Assembly: GCA_907163375.1 (NCBI GenBank)
Contig: CAJQUW010008929.1
Span: 1 to 64,000, forward strand
Source: Prostheceraeus crozeri
Taxonomy: Eukaryota > Platyhelminthes > Polycladida > Euryleptidae
Length of the DNA: 64,000 nt
Direction: 5' to 3'
Shown: positions 11,803 through 21,382 of the stretch, in pieces
Layout: every line of letters begins with the position of its first letter
Numbering within the stretch: the stretch's first letter is position 1
Position numbers and translations under genes: made by a program
The notes under the pieces: generated by a model
Database searches by the model: none
What the model saw: the letters and a program-made list of their open reading frames with translations, nothing else
Told to the model about the DNA's origin: nothing

Positions 11803-12438
11803 CTAGCTGTGAACCGAGAAAACTGTCATTGGTTCAACGGAATTAGGTATGATATTAGTTCGAAATCGAAGTCGTTCCGGACATTCCTGAGTTAGATCAA
11901 TAAATAGATAGCCATGTGGTTTCTTAGTTACATCTTCATATATTTTTGAAAGAACTTTAGGTTGTTGAGGTAATATCTGTCTACTGAGATGATGTATCTG
12001 ACTGCTGTCTCTTGGATTTTTAAATATTGCCAAATAATGTGTATTCAAACTTCTAGTTCTTTGCTCTTTCCCTCCATCGAAGATATTTTGGGTGATGTAG
12101 ATAATAAAAGCTTCCCTATGATGTGCAGTTTGAATGAACATTTCAGTTACATCCTTTGAAGATTTGCTTTCACGTAATAGATCATCTAATACTAGTAAGT
12201 CACCTGCTTTGATGTCTTCAGTTGTCGGTAACCCTTGCTTCACATCATAACCTTTCTGGCGAAGTGCAGGATGTAGTTGTGGTTGAAATATGCCATAACA
12301 CCATTTAACTCTTTTAATTTCTTTATTAAACATCTCATTTCTAAATTGTAGTAATTGAGTTACAAAAGTAGTTTTACCGGACTGACTTGGTCCGGCCACA
12401 CACATTGTGCGATCAGTGAATAGGCGAAAATCTGTCAT
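11803..12438 (-). CDS. FtsK/HerA-type DNA packaging ATPase, element A
   Basis: A 211-aa protein with Walker A GPSQSGKTT near residue 16 and Walker B LLVLDDLL near residue 83, followed by a sensor-like YITQN. Known: this is the A32-like genome packaging ATPase shared by Polintons, adintoviruses, virophages and NCLDVs, acting at the capsid during DNA entry. It aligns along its length with the element B copy (35,433-36,050) and keeps the same neighbours. No breaks are seen. The start MTDFRLF matches the inner Met of the B protein. Confidence 0.93.
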   Translation of the reverse strand: MTDFRLFTDRTMCVAGPSQSGKTTFVTQLLQFRNEMFNKEIKRVKWCYGIFQPQLHPALRQKGYDVKQGLPTTEDIKAGDLLVLDDLLRESKSSKDVTEMFIQTAHHREAFIIYITQNIFDGGKEQRTRSLNTHYLAIFKNPRDSSQIHHLSRQILPQQPKVLSKIYEDVTKKPHGYLFIDLTQECPERLRFRTNIIPNSVEPMTVFSVHS

Positions 12439-12546
12439 CCTGAAATTTCAAAAGCTTTAAAGACCAACACCCACCAGTTTGCTTAGAATAAAACAAGTCA
12501 TGTTCCATAACAACTTTATTTACATTTAGAAACTTTCATTTCACAT

Positions 12547-13292
12547 TCACAGCATTTGTGTTTCCTCATCAATGTCAGCATCAAAATAACTTCTCGCGTC
12601 AATTTGAGCATCTTGGCGTTTCAATTTCAACTTAACACTCCCTTCCTTGGATTTCCGTCCCCGCTTTTTGCTTTCTTCAACATCCTTCCCATCTTTTGAA
12701 GTAGATTTATCGATGGTGATTAGACACTTATCAATCGGCATTGGCTCATAAACCAACTGTAGAACTTTCATTTGTAACGATGCCACTTTTCCGGTTGAGC
12801 CGTGAGCACCAATGTATAGTCCGTTGGCGTGTATTAAACCCATGTATCTCCGCGCTTCAGATCATCACACTCCATTGTATTTCCAAGTAGATCGAATGCT
12901 TGAAAGTGATCGGACAATTTCAAGAATAGCGTATCGAACTCGGGTAAATCCTTATAGCCACTTCCTTCCTCTAACGCCTTCCTCCAATGTGTAGGAGCAC
13001 TTTCGGGCAACACAACGCATTCCTTCGCGAAAGAGTCGATGGTTTTTAGTATCATCTGCTGCCATTTCGGAAAGGTCACTCGCATTTGTCTCATGTTGCT
13101 ATATCCAGATGAAGACATACCATTACTGTGGAAAAATGGAACTTGAAGGTAGAAACCATCGTCACCATAGCTCAACGTTTGGAAGTAAAAGGTATTTCCA
13201 ATCCCTTGAACCTTCCTTGTCGGTCGGAATTTAAAGAGATCACGTTCAAATGAGTCGCTCTCCTCTCTAACTATAAACATTTTTTGAGACAT
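12547..13292 (-). pseudogene. Conserved protein with NGLY motif, split by a frame change
   Basis: Two frames, 12,834-13,292 (152 aa) and 12,547-12,843 (98 aa), overlap by 10 bases. Together they correspond to the single 236-aa protein of element B at 38,056-38,831: ECDDLKRGDTW and NGLYIG...IASLxM-type sites lie on either side of the break and align with RCDELGEGTW and NGLYYG. The tail is Lys/Arg-rich (KKRGRKSKEG). A small indel near 12,840 is the simplest cause. Function unknown; a DNA-binding or virion accessory role is only a guess from the basic tail. AATAAA on the minus strand at about 12,509 follows. Confidence 0.65.
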
Positions 13293-13350
13293 AATTCAAT
13301 GTTGTACTTATTCGGAGCTTTTCAACCGTCAGCGATGAATGATAGCTTGA

Positions 13351-13390
13351 AAGTGATTAAAGAGTACAAGCGCGTCTCTCTTATATACAT
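13351..13390 (-). promoter_or_regulatory. Core promoter for the 13,292 gene
   Basis: On the minus strand TATATAA starts at 13,387, and a TCACTT initiator-like site lies at 13,356-13,351, about 31-33 nt downstream. The next ATG is at 13,292. Position and spacing fit a pol II TATA/Inr promoter. Confidence 0.6.
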
Positions 13391-13441
13391 ATTCACATGA
13401 GTCATCAATCAATGATGACGTGTCAATCCATGATTCGTCGT

Positions 13442-13834
13442 CTATAGCAACACTGCGGCACCTGCTACAACTTTCCCTAGTGGACTGTTGAGTACATTGT
13501 AAATGCTGTTTCCAATATCATTCAACATATTCAAAAACCCACCACCTCCACGCTGAACTAAGTTCCGCCTTTTCATATCACTGCTTCTTGGATTTGAAAA
13601 TTTTCTAATGCTGTTTAGAGAATCAGTACTCAATAAAGGCTTGTATATTGGGAGGCATTTGTGTATTGCAAAAGCCAAATCACGGATGAAATCATCACTG
13701 GAGTTCTGAATTAATTTGCACTTAACTTTATTGTTTCGCATGCTGTTTAACTTTCGCAACGCCTTCTTAAACTGACTTGAAGGTCTAAAAGAACCATTCT
13801 TCCGAGAAAAAGATGCCTTTTGTTTTGCAGTCAT
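13442..13834 (-). CDS. Basic protein with Gly-rich amphipathic tail, element A
   Basis: About 130 aa from Met 13,834 (MTAKQKASFSRK); the frame is open to 13,891. A Lys/Arg-rich N-terminal two thirds is followed by QRGGGGFLNMLND and a hydrophobic end. The element B protein at 36,082-36,438 has the same plan (basic body, QKGGFLSAILPMIAP end). Known: adenovirus and adintovirus precursor proteins such as pVI/pX combine basic regions with GG protease sites and amphipathic helices. I infer a protease-processed virion protein; the GG sites could be cleavage sites. Confidence 0.6.
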   Translation of the reverse strand: MTAKQKASFSRKNGSFRPSSQFKKALRKLNSMRNNKVKCKLIQNSSDDFIRDLAFAIHKCLPIYKPLLSTDSLNSIRKFSNPRSSDMKRRNLVQRGGGGFLNMLNDIGNSIYNVLNSPLGKVVAGAAVLL

Positions 13835-13900
13835 TTTTATTGTGTTAAAAGCAAAGCATTTATAAAAATATACATTTTTGCTTAGTTCCATGCAACAAAG

Positions 13901-14395
13901 TCAAACGGTAACAGATGGTAGGTCGTAGTCATCAACATCACTCAAGGTCTGAGTCGTTGCAGTTATAAGCTGTTCTATATTACACATTAAATCCTTTGAT
14001 AGAGGACAGCATGAACAGCATGGTTTTGAAGCGAAGACTTTTAAAAGATTAGCATAGTATGCTCCAAACTTGATTATGTCCCGGTCATCTTGCACTGCCA
14101 CATTGACGCTCATCGACGGGGGTCCGGTAAACATGTCCACCTTGAATTTGTCACCATTTTCCTCATAGTGGCTAAATACGATTATATCATGCAAACAAGT
14201 TTTCAATTTCCGTGTTCTCATTTCACAATAGCAACGAGAACTCTGTGGAATAGCATCCGTCAAACTCAGAGGCTTGAACACTTCATCGAGCCAAAATCTT
14301 AGTACTCGCGTAAGGGCATTGGTCAATGTCCTCATAAAGAGTTTCTGAAGTTCAATATCATCTTCACAATGGTAGAATGTGACAATATCCTCCAT
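13901..14395 (-). CDS. Uncharacterised 164-aa protein, element A
   Basis: An intact frame with no motif I recognise. It contains a CCSCC cluster near residue 125 and several Cys in the middle (CYCEMRTRKLKTC). No clear homologue in element B, although the B genes at the same place (136-aa and exonuclease-like genes) fill the equivalent accessory slot. Ten bases separate it from the basic protein downstream, which suggests shared transcription. Confidence 0.5.
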   Translation of the reverse strand: MEDIVTFYHCEDDIELQKLFMRTLTNALTRVLRFWLDEVFKPLSLTDAIPQSSRCYCEMRTRKLKTCLHDIIVFSHYEENGDKFKVDMFTGPPSMSVNVAVQDDRDIIKFGAYYANLLKVFASKPCCSCCPLSKDLMCNIEQLITATTQTLSDVDDYDLPSVTV

Positions 14396-14565
14396 CAGAT
14401 CTATGAGATCAGCTTTCTAACCAATAACATCATTTGCAGAGGAGAAAATTTGCTAGTAAACAGATTGTCTTTGTGAATAATTGAAACAGGAATGATCGTG
14501 GTAAATTGCATGTTTATTAATGTTTACAATCCTCAACAAGTATGGTTGTAATAGAAGTGTGATAA

Positions 14566-14576
14566 CCTTATATACA
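14566..14576 (-). promoter_or_regulatory. TATA box upstream of the 164-aa gene
   Basis: The minus strand reads TATATAAGG from 14,574; the ATG of the 164-aa gene is at 14,395. No good initiator is visible at the usual distance, so only the TATA box is called. Confidence 0.4.
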
Positions 14577-14621
14577 AAAGCTGCACAATAGCAACCAATC
14601 ACAGACACGCATGATGACTCA

Positions 14622-15128
14622 TCATGAACGATATACAGTAACTGTTGAAATTATTTCTTCATCACAAAGGGGACAAAATGTAGTTTCCAAGGGTACATAG
14701 CATGTAGAACAAATGACAAAATGAGAACATGGTAACAAGAGAAGGGATTTTTCCCGTTCAAAACACCTAATGCAGTTCCGTTCACATAATAATTCAAACG
14801 TCTCTATTTCTAATTTCTTTCTGAAGTCACTTTCATTGATAGAACATTTCGATAAATCAATTGACGGTTTCACTTTTTTTATCTCCGTTTCAGAAAGTTC
14901 CAATTTCATCCTCCTAATTTTACTGTCTTTATAATGTAGCACTGAGAAATCTTCTATCCAACTACGATCCAAATTAGCATTCATGGTATTCTCATCCAGA
15001 TCCATTAGTCGTTCAACTAAATCACCAGCTTTGATAATTTCATTTAGATTTGTAACAGTTTCTATAGCCTTTAGCGAAAAACCAAGGTCTCTTGCAACAA
15101 TCCATGAAATTGGGAAACTAGTCATCAA
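14622..15128 (-). CDS. UBA-RING E3 ubiquitin ligase-like protein, element A
   Basis: A 168-aa protein. The C-terminal 45 residues form a C3HC4 RING finger (CIRCFE, LPCSHFVICSTC, CPLC) of the type at the end of IAP proteins. Residues about 12-48 (ARDLGFSLKAIETV...DLVERLMDLDE) resemble the UBA domain that precedes the RING in XIAP-like proteins. No BIR repeats are present. Expected activity: ubiquitin transfer, perhaps modulating host apoptosis or immunity (inference). It is the outermost recognised gene of element A on the right. Minus-strand AATAAA lies at about 14,517. Confidence 0.75.
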   Translation of the reverse strand: MMTSFPISWIVARDLGFSLKAIETVTNLNEIIKAGDLVERLMDLDENTMNANLDRSWIEDFSVLHYKDSKIRRMKLELSETEIKKVKPSIDLSKCSINESDFRKKLEIETFELLCERNCIRCFEREKSLLLLPCSHFVICSTCYVPLETTFCPLCDEEIISTVTVYRS

Positions 15129-15394
15129 TATTCACATCAACAAACAACTTTCACGTATTCGTAACTTAACCTAGTTATGAAAATCAATACAATTGTCATC
15201 AATGGTCACAATTGTCACATTTGAGCAAGCAGTCTCAAAACAAACACCTGTTTAAGTACCGAAATAGATGTTCGCATCCCTATTCTAATTCACATACTCT
15301 AACTCAATTTCGGAACAAGCCGTTCCGATCTCAACACACAAATAAGTGTACCGAATCATTAAGTATGATCTCAATTCGCCTATCAATCGGAACG

Positions 15395-15545
15395 CGGTTC
15401 CTATTTACATGTTCCTATCCATGTTCGCATCCATTGGCAATTCGGAACATGTTCCTATCCATGTACGTATTCGCAATTCGGAACATGTTCGCATTGGCAA
15501 TTCGGAACACATGTTCCTATCCATGTTCGTATCCACTATCAGTGC
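15395..15545. repeat. Tandem degenerate repeat with GGAACATGTTCC palindromes
   Basis: Several variants of a unit built on AATTCGGAACATGTTCC, TATCCATGTTCG and CATTGGC follow each other. GGAACATGTTCC is a perfect 12-bp palindrome. Related half-sites (TTCGGAAC, GTTCCGATC) also occur from 15,310. It lies just outside the last gene of element A and could be part of its terminal repeat (inference); the other end is not in the window. Confidence 0.7.
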
Positions 15546-16378
15546 CTCCGCAATACTAACTACTCTTTCCTTATTTGAACGCATCTTTCTACGGCCTTTG
15601 ACATGCCAAAGTTTTCTATTGAGCTAATGCGTCTTGCAGTGTCTTCGTTTCCAAAAAGGAAATGCTGTTTAGTTTTCGTGAGTTTGTAGGCTTTTTAAAC
15701 TAGATACGTGCTTAGTGTTTATGACTGGATTGTAAACGGCAGATGCTCGTATGCATTATCTCATGCCCGTTATCTTCTTCAGTTATAAAATGTACATTTG
15801 GCTTAATCCTAGTAAATGGGGGGGAGATGGGATACTACGTGGAGTCTGATGGTACCGTGCATTTATCAGCAACCGCTGCTGATAAAGACAGATAATCATG
15901 AAAGAGGCGTCAATATTTGAAGCTGTTAAATCTGTAGAGAGGAAACATGAGGCATTAGACGAGTGAAGAATCTTATTGCATGAAAGGGATAAAAATTGAG
16001 TATGACAGGAAGCCATTAAAAAAGGCGATTTGATCGGAGTTAGGCAAGCAAATGAATTGTTGGACAATACTCAAAGTAAAGTGAAGTTCGGCACACAGAA
16101 GCATTCGAGTTATGAGTGAATAAAGAAAGCGTGTCACACATTGTTAAAAGTGGCCGAAAAGCTAAAGACTTCCAAAGAACTTGATATTTTGTTGTATCAC
16201 CCTGCCACCTATGCTTCACCTAGATTTCTCGCATGCTCAACTTTAGTATAACATGAGTTGTCATCTTATTTTCGTTGTAGATGATGACATGACGGACAGT
16301 GATCGAGAGAATAAATTTTCTGATTAGTACAGCTAAAGTTGACATATGCGCGCATAAGTGTATTTATGGTATTTATTT
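15546..16378. other. Stretch without intact gene
   Basis: The plus strand at 15,890-16,230 has a broken Lys/Glu-rich reading (for example AIKKGDLIGVRQANELLDN) interrupted by several stops, perhaps a decayed host or transposon gene. I do not recognise it, and nothing else stands out. Confidence 0.3.
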
Positions 16379-17004
16379 GGTACTTATGGGTTATCTCCCC
16401 CCCCCAGGTTTTCAAATTTGTCTATCATCCGCAAAAATGTATCAATCGCCACCAAACTTCAGGTACACGTAATTAAGCATATTTTCTACCCACATATAAA
16501 ATTTCACGCAGATTGGACAAGTACTTTTTGCATTAGAGACGATGACGTGAAGTGTAGCGATGTCATCTGCTTGATCTGACTTCGTCTGTTCGACGGATTA
16601 TTGCTACTCGTGTGTGCATTGTTCTCTCCCCCTCTTCGTCTCATCCACTGTTATTTGAAATCTTCCCGCGGCCACTACCTTGCCACACCTTTATTATAAG
16701 CTGAACATGTTAGTGTAAGGGATGTGGCCTGGTCATTATCACTTCACTAGTTGTCGGGAAATGACTTTGTTAACTTCAAGTGCTTTCTGCTCAGACGATG
16801 AGGTCAGAAGAAATCAGATCAAGCTGCAGCAACGCTTCATTTCAAGTTATCGCCCCTAATTCAGAACTTGTCCAATTTGGACAAGTTTTGGTATGTGGGT
16901 AGAAAATATCCTCACTCACATGCACTTATAGTTTTGTAGCGATTGTTTCATTTCTACGGATTTTACACGAATTTTAAAACGTGGGGGGATAACCCATAAG
17001 TACC
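16379..17004. mobile_element. MITE with long terminal inverted repeats, copy 1
   Basis: The left end GGTACTTATGGGTTATC (16,379) and right end GATAACCCATAAGTACC (17,004) are inverted copies, and the similarity extends about 220 bp inward (sites TTTTCTACCCACAT, GACAAGT, GATCTGACTT). There is no coding capacity. The same family is found at 17,194-17,295 plus 39,955-40,476. No convincing target duplication is visible for this copy. Confidence 0.8.
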
Positions 17005-17535
17005 TTATCTTTTGTAATAAATATATACTCCTTCATACGTTCGTGTCTTTTTACCGATATCAAAATTACAATAACAACAGATGAATCTACTTCGGACCAT
17101 TAACGGATTACAAAACAGAATCTCCTGGTATGAGCTCATGTTACGACTTTATTGTTTTCAGATGAATATCGATATTTATCTGTAAGGCGAATTGGTACTT
17201 GTAGGTTATCTCCCCCCACGTTTTCAAATTTGTCTACAATCCGTGGAAATGAATCAATCATCACAAAACTTCAGAGACACGTATTTGAGTATACAGTAGT
17301 GTTCGGATTTACTAACAATTCGGATTTACTAACATATTTTCGTAGCACGGCGAAGTTTCCTATTTATTGTAGAGAACTTGTTCGGATTTAGTAACGTCGA
17401 ATTTAGTAACAATTCGGGTTTAGTAACAATTTGGATTTAGTAACATATTTTACCTGCACGATGGCATGTTACTAAATCCGAAGTAGTAAGGAAGTGACAA
17501 ATACCAGATAGCGCAAGATGGCCGCCATCGCTGAC

Positions 17536-17633
17536 GTCCCCCCCTGCCCCTGCCCCTCCCCTCCTCTCCCCTCCCCCTCCCCCTCCCCTCCTCTCCCCTC
17601 CCCCTCCCCCTCCCCTCCCCCTCCCCCCCTCTG
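17536..17633 (+). repeat. C-rich polypyrimidine tract within the TIR
   Basis: About 100 bases of CCCCT/CCCCTCC repeats; the right TIR has a shorter G-rich mirror partner at about 39,839-39,880. The complementary strand can form G-quadruplexes or triplexes. Length difference between the two arms points to slippage. Confidence 0.85.
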
Positions 17634-17896
17634 GAACGGCAGAGTGTCGTGGTCGGCCGCCGTGGTGCTTCGGGTCTGAGTGTCGTGGTGGACTTGGGCG
17701 ACCGCCAGGATTAGTCTTGAGGCTATAGTGTGTGATGTTTTTCGTGCTGAATGTTGGGTTGTAAAATGGGCTGTTTCGAGTGGAAGGAGTGGTCGGATGA
17801 GAAAACGGAGGCCAGATTCGGATTCAGCGTGAAATTCTGCATCGGTATGGTGAGTTTCAAGGCAATCGGCGAGAAAAAATTTTCAACATTTTTCGA

Positions 17897-18740
17897 AAAA
17901 ACGACAGAGTTAGAATTTGGGACGTTTTGGGCTCTAGCTTCAAAACGAAGCATCGGATGGGAAAACGGAGGCCAGATTCGGATTCAGCGTGAAATTCTCT
18001 ATCTGTATGGTGAGTTTCAAGTCAATCGGAGAGAAAAAATTTTCGCTGACGTCCCCCCCCACTCTGGACAGCTCGCTTCGATTTTGGCTTCCAGTGGACG
18101 GATTTTGTCGTGCCATAGCTCGTTTGAAAGCTAAGAGTGAGATAAATTCACTGAAAGAATCGGCTTGTTCCTATCTGTCTTCGTTTAGATGTGAGACGCC
18201 ATTTAAGATTTTGGGACATTGGCAAAAAACGACAGAGTTAGAATTTGGGACGTTTTGGGCTCTAGCTTCAAAACGAAGCATCGGATGGGAAAACGGATTT
18301 CAGATTTGGAATCAGCGTGAAATTCTCTATCTGTATGGTGAGTTTCAAGTCAATCGGAGAGAAAAAGTTTCGCTGACGTCCCCCCCCTCTGGACAGCTCG
18401 CTTCGATTTTGGCTTCCAGTGGACGGATTCTGTCGTGCCATAGCTCGTTTGAAAGCTAAGAGTGAGACAAATTCACTGAAAGAATCGGCTTGTTCATATC
18501 TGTCTTCGTTTAGATGTGAGACGCCATTTAAGATTTTGGGACATTGGCGAGAAAACGACAGAGTTAGAATTTGGGACGTTTTGGGCTGTAGCTTCAAAAC
18601 GAAGCATCGGATTGGAAAACGGATTTCAGATTTGGAATCAGCGTGAAATTCTCTATCTGTATGGTGAGTTTCAAGTCAATCGGAGAGTTTTAAAGTCAAT
18701 CGGAGAGAAAAATTTTCAACATTTTTCGGAAAAACGACAG
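17897..18740 (+). repeat. Tandem repeats of about 327 bp in the left TIR
   Basis: The marker ACGACAGAGTTAGAATTT recurs at 17,901, 18,229, 18,555 and 18,734, that is at spacings of about 328, 326 and 179. Each full unit includes GACGTCCCCCCC, CTCGCTTCGATTTTGGC and GAGACGCCATTTAAG. The right TIR has the same units. Short frames across them are by-products of the repeats, not genes. Confidence 0.88.
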
Positions 18741-18915
18741 AGTTAGAATTTTTGCGATGGCTGCTTCCCGTAGAGCCAAAACGAAGCATCGGATGGGAAA
18801 ACGGAGGCCAGATTCGGATTCAGCGTCAAATTCTACATGGAAATGGTGTATTTCCAGCTCAATCGGAGCACTAGAACCGGAGATAGACGGGTTTTTAGTG
18901 TTTGGATGATGGGTA

Positions 18916-18978
18916 TTACGTCATCAGCTGATCGCCACACACTATATAAGCTGGGAACCGACAGAGACTTGTCATTCA
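18916..18978 (+). promoter_or_regulatory. CRE, TATA box and initiator at the inner edge of the left TIR
   Basis: TTACGTCA (18,917-18,924) resembles a CRE/ATF site. TATATAAG lies at 18,943-18,950 and a TCATTC initiator at 18,972-18,977, 31 nt from the TATA start to the A. It drives the spliced gene that follows. Confidence 0.75.
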
Positions 18979-21211
18979 GACGAGAGATTGCCAACGGTAA
19001 GTCGTCTCCCTGAGCTCCGATGATAGCTTCGGACATTCCAAATCCCGAGTTTCTATATGACACCGACTTAGAAAATTTCATTGCTGATATCAGCTAAGCC
19101 GTCAGACTTAGAGGTTCGCCAGGAGATGGCCTTCGTCTCCAGGCCATAAAAGACTCCAAAACTTTAAAGGCTTGTAACTTTGCTTCTACAAGTCCGTTTG
19201 ACTTGATTCAAAAAAGGTTCGGTCGCTATTGACCTGCCCTAAGTGATAGACTACTTATAAAATTTCATAAGTAGTGCTAAAAAGTTGAAAATTTTAAATT
19301 CACTATTTTTGGAGGTTTTCTGGGGTTTTCGACCCTGCTGAAGTCAATGAAAGCATTTTTAATGATGTCTGAGCCAGTCTTCTCATGCTATAAGCGGCTT
19401 TTCACTGAAAGCGAGCAAGACACGGAGAGTTTTGCTGTAATATTCCACTGACAGGGTGTTCCTTCGGGACGGCGGACGATGCCGTAGTGATAAGTGTGGC
19501 AAGGGAATGTGTCATATTTGAGACCGTAACCGCTGGGACAACTCATGTCTCATGTTGGGCATTTGACACAGCTCTCAACGTAGCACTTTGAACGCCAATC
19601 GGTTGAGTCTTAGCTATCTTGTCATGGGTGGCCTCTAAACATCTCCATTGCAAAACGCTGGTGAATCAAGCACTCTACGGCTTGCTATCAAGCTGATCAA
19701 AGCAATAACTTGGGATGTTTCCTCAAGGTTTTCAAGTATGCTAAGTTCAAATCTGCTATCAGATTTCAAATTTAACTAAGTCTAAGGCAGCTTTGAGGGG
19801 TTAGATCCCAGCTACTGTTCACTACCTTTGACTCGGCGTTGCTGTTACCACTTCGGGGCAGTGACAATGATGTCTTCAGCTGTAAATAGCGGGTATCGGG
19901 GAAGATCTCTCACTTCCCTAGTGATCAGTACAAGGCCTTCGGGCTGTCGACGGGATCGAGTGCCACTCACTACACTCAAATCTATCATTCCTCACTAAGT
20001 GTAAAAATCATTGTTTTCCGTTTTTCGCTTCAGAAATGCCGAAATACAATAATACGAAGACCAGTTTCAAACTGTGTCAATGCCGGAAGGTATTCCGAGC
20101 TGACGCCTTCAAGAAGCACGCTTCCACTAACAAGAAACAGATAGGGGTCGCTCGCTACTATTGCGGAGCCCACAAAGTCAGTCGCTTAAGTGAGCGGCTG
20201 GAGGATTGGCACTCACAACACAGCGAGTGTCAAACAGGCGAAGTAGGCGAAGAAGAACGGAGTTCACTCTTCGCCACTGAGCTCCGTTCTTTGGAGCTAC
20301 AATCTGCCAACGAGCAAGAACGGAGTTCACTCTTCACCACTGAGGCCACTGAGCTACAATCCGCCATTGAAGCGATTGCCGCTGTATCCTCACTTAGTAG
20401 CGAGAGCTCGCTGACCAGCAGCGATAGTGAGGAGGAGGAGGAGGGAGAGCTACAGTCGCAACTTATCGAGGACGTCGACCTCGATCGCGAGACCCCTACA
20501 GCCGTAACTGCGAGTGGAATTGCAACACAATGTCGCAATTTTGTCAAGCGCCCGCCGGTGATCGCCGAACGGGATAGACTAAAGAAAGAGGTGGAGAAGT
20601 TGAAGGAGGAGGCCTTCTCATACAAGGCAAAGTATGAGGACCTAAAGAACGTGGCCGGATAGATGAAGAAGGTGAAGGAGAGATTAAGCGAGCGGGATGG
20701 CGAGTTGGAGCAGGAGAGGCTCAAGACTCTCGACGGGAAAGCCAGAGAAGAGGCTTTACTAGCAGAGAGGGAAAGTAGGGAGAAGGAGATACGAAGGTTG
20801 AAGGAGGAAGTGGAGAGACTCCGTGTGCAGATGGCTAAGGTGGTCGAGACGAACCACGAGCTGCACCGTTCGGCGCAGCTGGTGGATCGCGATCGAAGGT
20901 TGCGTTCCAGTCGTCTGCACATCCCTATTAGAAAGGGGAGAGTAGCAGAAACTCCTCTCTTGTACGAGCGTGGAAGAGGGGAGAAATGCTACTCTCGGGT
21001 GAAGAAAGGGGTGGAGTGTCTACACTTCACCTTCGATCATCGTGATCCGATCTCGAATTTCCTTTATGAGGAAGCGTCCGAGAAGATCTGTAAGTAAAAA
21101 TGACTAAATTAAAATGTAAGATGATAACTCACTACTTCTTTCTTTACAGACATCCAAGAGAAGCGACCACCCGCCCCGTTGCCGGAGCCGCAGTCGAAAC
21201 AGCAAGCCTGA
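18973..21211 (+). CDS. Spliced coiled-coil protein with Cys/His-rich N-terminus, one in-frame amber
   Basis: Exon 1 (18,973-18,996) is a short non-coding leader ending in a GTAAGT donor at 18,997. The acceptor TTTTTCGCTTCAG ends at 20,033 and the ATG follows at 20,036. Residues 14-65 are Cys/His-rich (CQCRKVF, H, YYCGAH, H..H..C), like a small zinc-binding module. An acidic Ser/Glu region (about 85-145) precedes a long Glu/Lys/Arg coiled coil. A TAG at 20,660-20,662 interrupts the coiled coil in frame, and the frame then runs on to 21,089. A 60-bp intron (21,090-21,149, GTAAGT...TTTACAG) removes the next stop, and the product ends at TGA 21,209-21,211. A histone-like stem-loop follows. Not recognised; a viral regulator or DNA-binding factor is possible. 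Confidence 0.65.
18997..20033 (+). other. 1037-bp intron rich in hairpins
   Basis: GT...AG intron in the 5' leader. Strong hairpins lie at 19,122-19,140 (GGAGA/TCTCC), 19,250-19,275 (9-bp perfect stem ACTACTTAT/ATAAGTAGT), 19,749-19,766 (AAATCTG-CTAT-CAGATTT) and 19,899-19,918 (GGGAAG/CTTCCC), plus a TTCG loop at about 19,945. It contains copy 1 of the block-conserved sequence described separately. No coding frame is supported. Confidence 0.6.
19436..19653 (+). ncRNA. Candidate structured RNA, copy 1 (intronic)
   Basis: Shares an ordered series of short blocks with 21,383-21,593: TGTAATA, GGGTGTTCCT, GGCGG, CCGTAG, GCAAGGGA, CTCAACGTAG, TGTC, GCCT and TCCATTGCA, separated by variable spacers. 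Spacer lengths differ by amounts that are not multiples of three and the opposite-strand frame contains a stop, so conservation is not that of a protein. A hairpin ACGGC/GCCGT lies within the block. The nearby hairpin at 19,749-19,766 shares the core TCTGCTATCAG with copy 2. I cannot assign it to a known RNA family. Confidence 0.5.
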
Positions 21212-21243
21212 GTCCCTACCACACACCCCGAGAACGAACCATC

Positions 21244-21275
21244 GGCTCTCTTAAGGGCCACCATGGGGCAAGACA
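21244..21275 (+). terminator. Histone-type 3' stem-loop and purine-rich downstream element
   Basis: GGCTCTCTTAAGGGCC (21,244-21,259) gives a 6-bp stem (one G-U pair) with a four-base loop, followed directly by ACCA and then GGGGCAAGA. This mimics the replication-dependent histone mRNA end (GGYYCU-loop-AGRGCC, ACCA, HDE with CAAGA). It lies 32 nt after the stop codon, the usual distance in histone genes. The loop CTTA departs from the TTTN consensus in its first base. Confidence 0.5.
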
Positions 21276-21305
21276 TGATAGAACCTCCTCGCGGTTTGCC
21301 CTGGG

Positions 21306-21360
21306 CAGTCTTCGGACTGGCGAATACTATCATTAAGTTGAATCTGCTATCAGTCAACTT
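21306..21360 (+). other. Two strong hairpins before RNA copy 2
   Basis: CAGTC-TTCG-GACTG (21,306-21,319) is a perfect UUCG tetraloop hairpin. AAGTTGA...TCAACTT (21,335-21,360) encloses CTG-CTAT-CAG, the same inner loop as the intron hairpin at 19,749-19,766 but on a different outer stem, as expected for base-paired conservation. Confidence 0.6.
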
Positions 21361-21382
21361 GAACGTTGCAAATGAAGTTCGG

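Larger units (their letters stand above)
17296..18830 (+). repeat. Left terminal inverted repeat of element B
   Basis: Matches the reverse complement of 38,989-39,954. After the first 15 bases the left arm has about 180 extra bases made of repeated GGATTTAGTAAC-like motifs (17,310-17,488). The arms then match through AGTAAGGAAGTGACAAATACC, the C-rich tract and the tandem 327-bp units. The left arm carries more repeat units than the right, which explains its greater length. Confidence 0.88.

Noticed and set aside
12834..12843. Programmed -1 frameshift joining the two halves of the NGLY protein in element A
   Set aside because: GGGTTTA is present but not in the right phase for a slippery heptamer, and the element B homologue is one unbroken frame.
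15212..15627. Repeat proteins with NSEHV/SMF motifs
   Set aside because: Translations of the tandem DNA repeat in two frames.
17751..18746. Overlapping proteins of 75-156 aa in the left TIR (and 39,188-39,589 in the right)
   Set aside because: They repeat with the 327-bp units and occur in both TIRs without start or domain support; repeat by-products.
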